Shown piece after piece: positions 63,190 through 64,000 of a DNA stretch of 64,000 nt; position 1 is the stretch's first letter, and the number at the start of each line of letters is the position of its first letter. Source of the DNA: Sinorhizobium sp. A49 (lineage in GTDB: Bacteria; Pseudomonadota; Alphaproteobacteria; Rhizobiales; Rhizobiaceae); NCBI RefSeq assembly GCF_002002725.1, contig NZ_MUNW01000033.1, forward strand, positions 1-64,000, given 5' to 3'. A program made the position numbers and the translations under genes. The notes below the pieces were generated by a model. It was not told the origin of the DNA and made no database searches. It was given only the letters and a program-made list of their open reading frames with translations.

Positions 63190-64000
63190 CTACTTGGTTA
63201 CGTTCCAGTAGCGGTCGTCGGCGAAGGTCTGCCCGAGGACGACCCCCTTGACCGAACTGCGCACGCCGACCTTTCGGACCTGCTGGAACATGTAGAGGAA
63301 GGGCGAGGTGTCGGTGTGGGCCTTCTGGAGGGTTTCATACATCGCCCGGCGCTTGTCCGTATCCTGCTCGCGCACGGCCGCCATCGTATCCTGCGACAGG
63401 CTTCCAGCGTTCCAGCCAAATCGATCGGCAAGGCCGGTGGAACCGTCCGGCGCGTCCTGCTTGTTCACGGCAAAGGCCTTGGCGTTGGAGTGCGGGTCGG
63501 GATAGTCCGGCCCCCACAGGCCGAGCCAGATGTCGAGGTCTGACGAGCGGTAGCGTTCCAGCCACTGCTGACCGTCGACCACTTCAAGGTTCAACTTGAC
63601 GCCGGCCTGCGCCATGGTCGCCTGGATCGCCTGGGCGAAATCCGTGTAGGGCGGCGTGTTCCAGACAACGGTATCCAGCGTGAACTCACCCGAAATTCCA
63701 GCCTCGCCCAACAGCGCTTTCGCCTTCTCGATATCGAGCTTGTACGGATTGTAGTCGATTTCGCCGAGGAAACCCTTCGGCACCAGCGTCTGGTGGACTT
63801 CCACCGTGCCGCGCGAGATCGTGTCGGCGATGCCCTGGTAGTCGACCAGATACTTCAGCGCCTGCACGACCTTGGGCTTGGCCAGGTGCTCGTTCCTGAC
63901 GTTTAGGCCCATGTAGTAGATGGTTCCGGAACGACCGTCGACGAAGCCGACGTCCGGGTTCTCCTCGATTGCGCCGAAATCATCCGGGCCGAGTTTGTTG
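63190..64000 (-). CDS. Dipeptide-type ABC substrate-binding protein (SBP family 5), partial
   Basis: The C-terminal 270 or so residues of an SBP_bac_5 protein; the frame stays open to the window edge, so the N-terminus and signal peptide lie beyond 64000. Recognisable parts are VVQALKYLVDYQGIADTI, DIEKAKALLGEAGI, NLEVVDGQQWLERYRSSDLDIWLGLWGPDYPDPHSNA and the C-terminal YETLQKAHTDTSPFLYMFQQ. It heads the second dipeptide transporter operon. Confidence 0.92.
   Translation of the reverse strand, partial: NKLGPDDFGAIEENPDVGFVDGRSGTIYYMGLNVRNEHLAKPKVVQALKYLVDYQGIADTISRGTVEVHQTLVPKGFLGEIDYNPYKLDIEKAKALLGEAGISGEFTLDTVVWNTPPYTDFAQAIQATMAQAGVKLNLEVVDGQQWLERYRSSDLDIWLGLWGPDYPDPHSNAKAFAVNKQDAPDGSTGLADRFGWNAGSLSQDTMAAVREQDTDKRRAMYETLQKAHTDTSPFLYMFQQVRKVGVRSSVKGVVLGQTFADDRYWNVTK

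Overview
The window looks like an accessory, catabolism-rich segment of an alphaproteobacterium, most likely Rhizobiaceae (Sinorhizobium/Ensifer, Rhizobium or a close relative). The reasons are high GC, dense solute-binding ABC transporters, a class III adenylate cyclase with TPRs, LysR/GntR/MarR regulators and several toxin-antitoxin and IS remnants. There are no core housekeeping, rRNA or tRNA genes, which would suit a secondary replicon or genomic island (inference).

Layout. 1-4595: 3' part of a giant autotransporter adhesin with 258-bp tandem repeats. 5155-9055: a RidA / class V aminotransferase / atypical SDR operon divergent from a LysR gene, with a LysR remnant on one side and GST and phd/PIN toxin remnants on the other. 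9920-15083: a sugar-type ABC transporter arranged around a divergent promoter with two NAD-dependent epimerases. 15100-18703: an IS5-like remnant, an adenylate cyclase and an intact vapBC. 19343-32483: a D-peptide/D-amino-acid utilisation locus (dipeptide ABC transporter with two binding proteins, creatininase-family hydrolase, XRE-cupin regulator, M81 and M55 metallopeptidases, D-amino-acid dehydrogenase) joined by a repeated operator-like palindrome TAGGAAA-N4-TTTCCTA. 32594-33060: LysR and AbrB remnants. 33511-57465: a large cluster for tryptophan/kynurenine/anthranilate breakdown. 57600-59520: integrase remnant, parDE and a dead IS3 element that abuts and alters the end of a second dipeptide ABC operon (59526-64000, cut by the window edge).

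The centrepiece is 33511-57465. It encodes tryptophan 2,3-dioxygenase, a kynurenine-formamidase-type hydrolase and kynureninase, which give anthranilate. A 2-aminobenzoate-CoA ligase then feeds a fused flavin monooxygenase/old-yellow-enzyme protein (2-aminobenzoyl-CoA monooxygenase/reductase). An SDR, two crotonases (one fused to a 3-hydroxyacyl-CoA dehydrogenase), an acyl-CoA dehydrogenase, a thiolase and a Rid-family protein could take the dearomatised ring to acetyl-CoA-level products. Two different ABC importers (Liv type and TrpXYZ type), a GntR and a MarR regulator accompany them. A motif TTTA[AG]GCTTGAAAT lies upstream of both catabolic operons, suggesting shared control. Thus a continuous route from tryptophan through the aerobic CoA-dependent anthranilate pathway appears to be encoded in about 24 kb.
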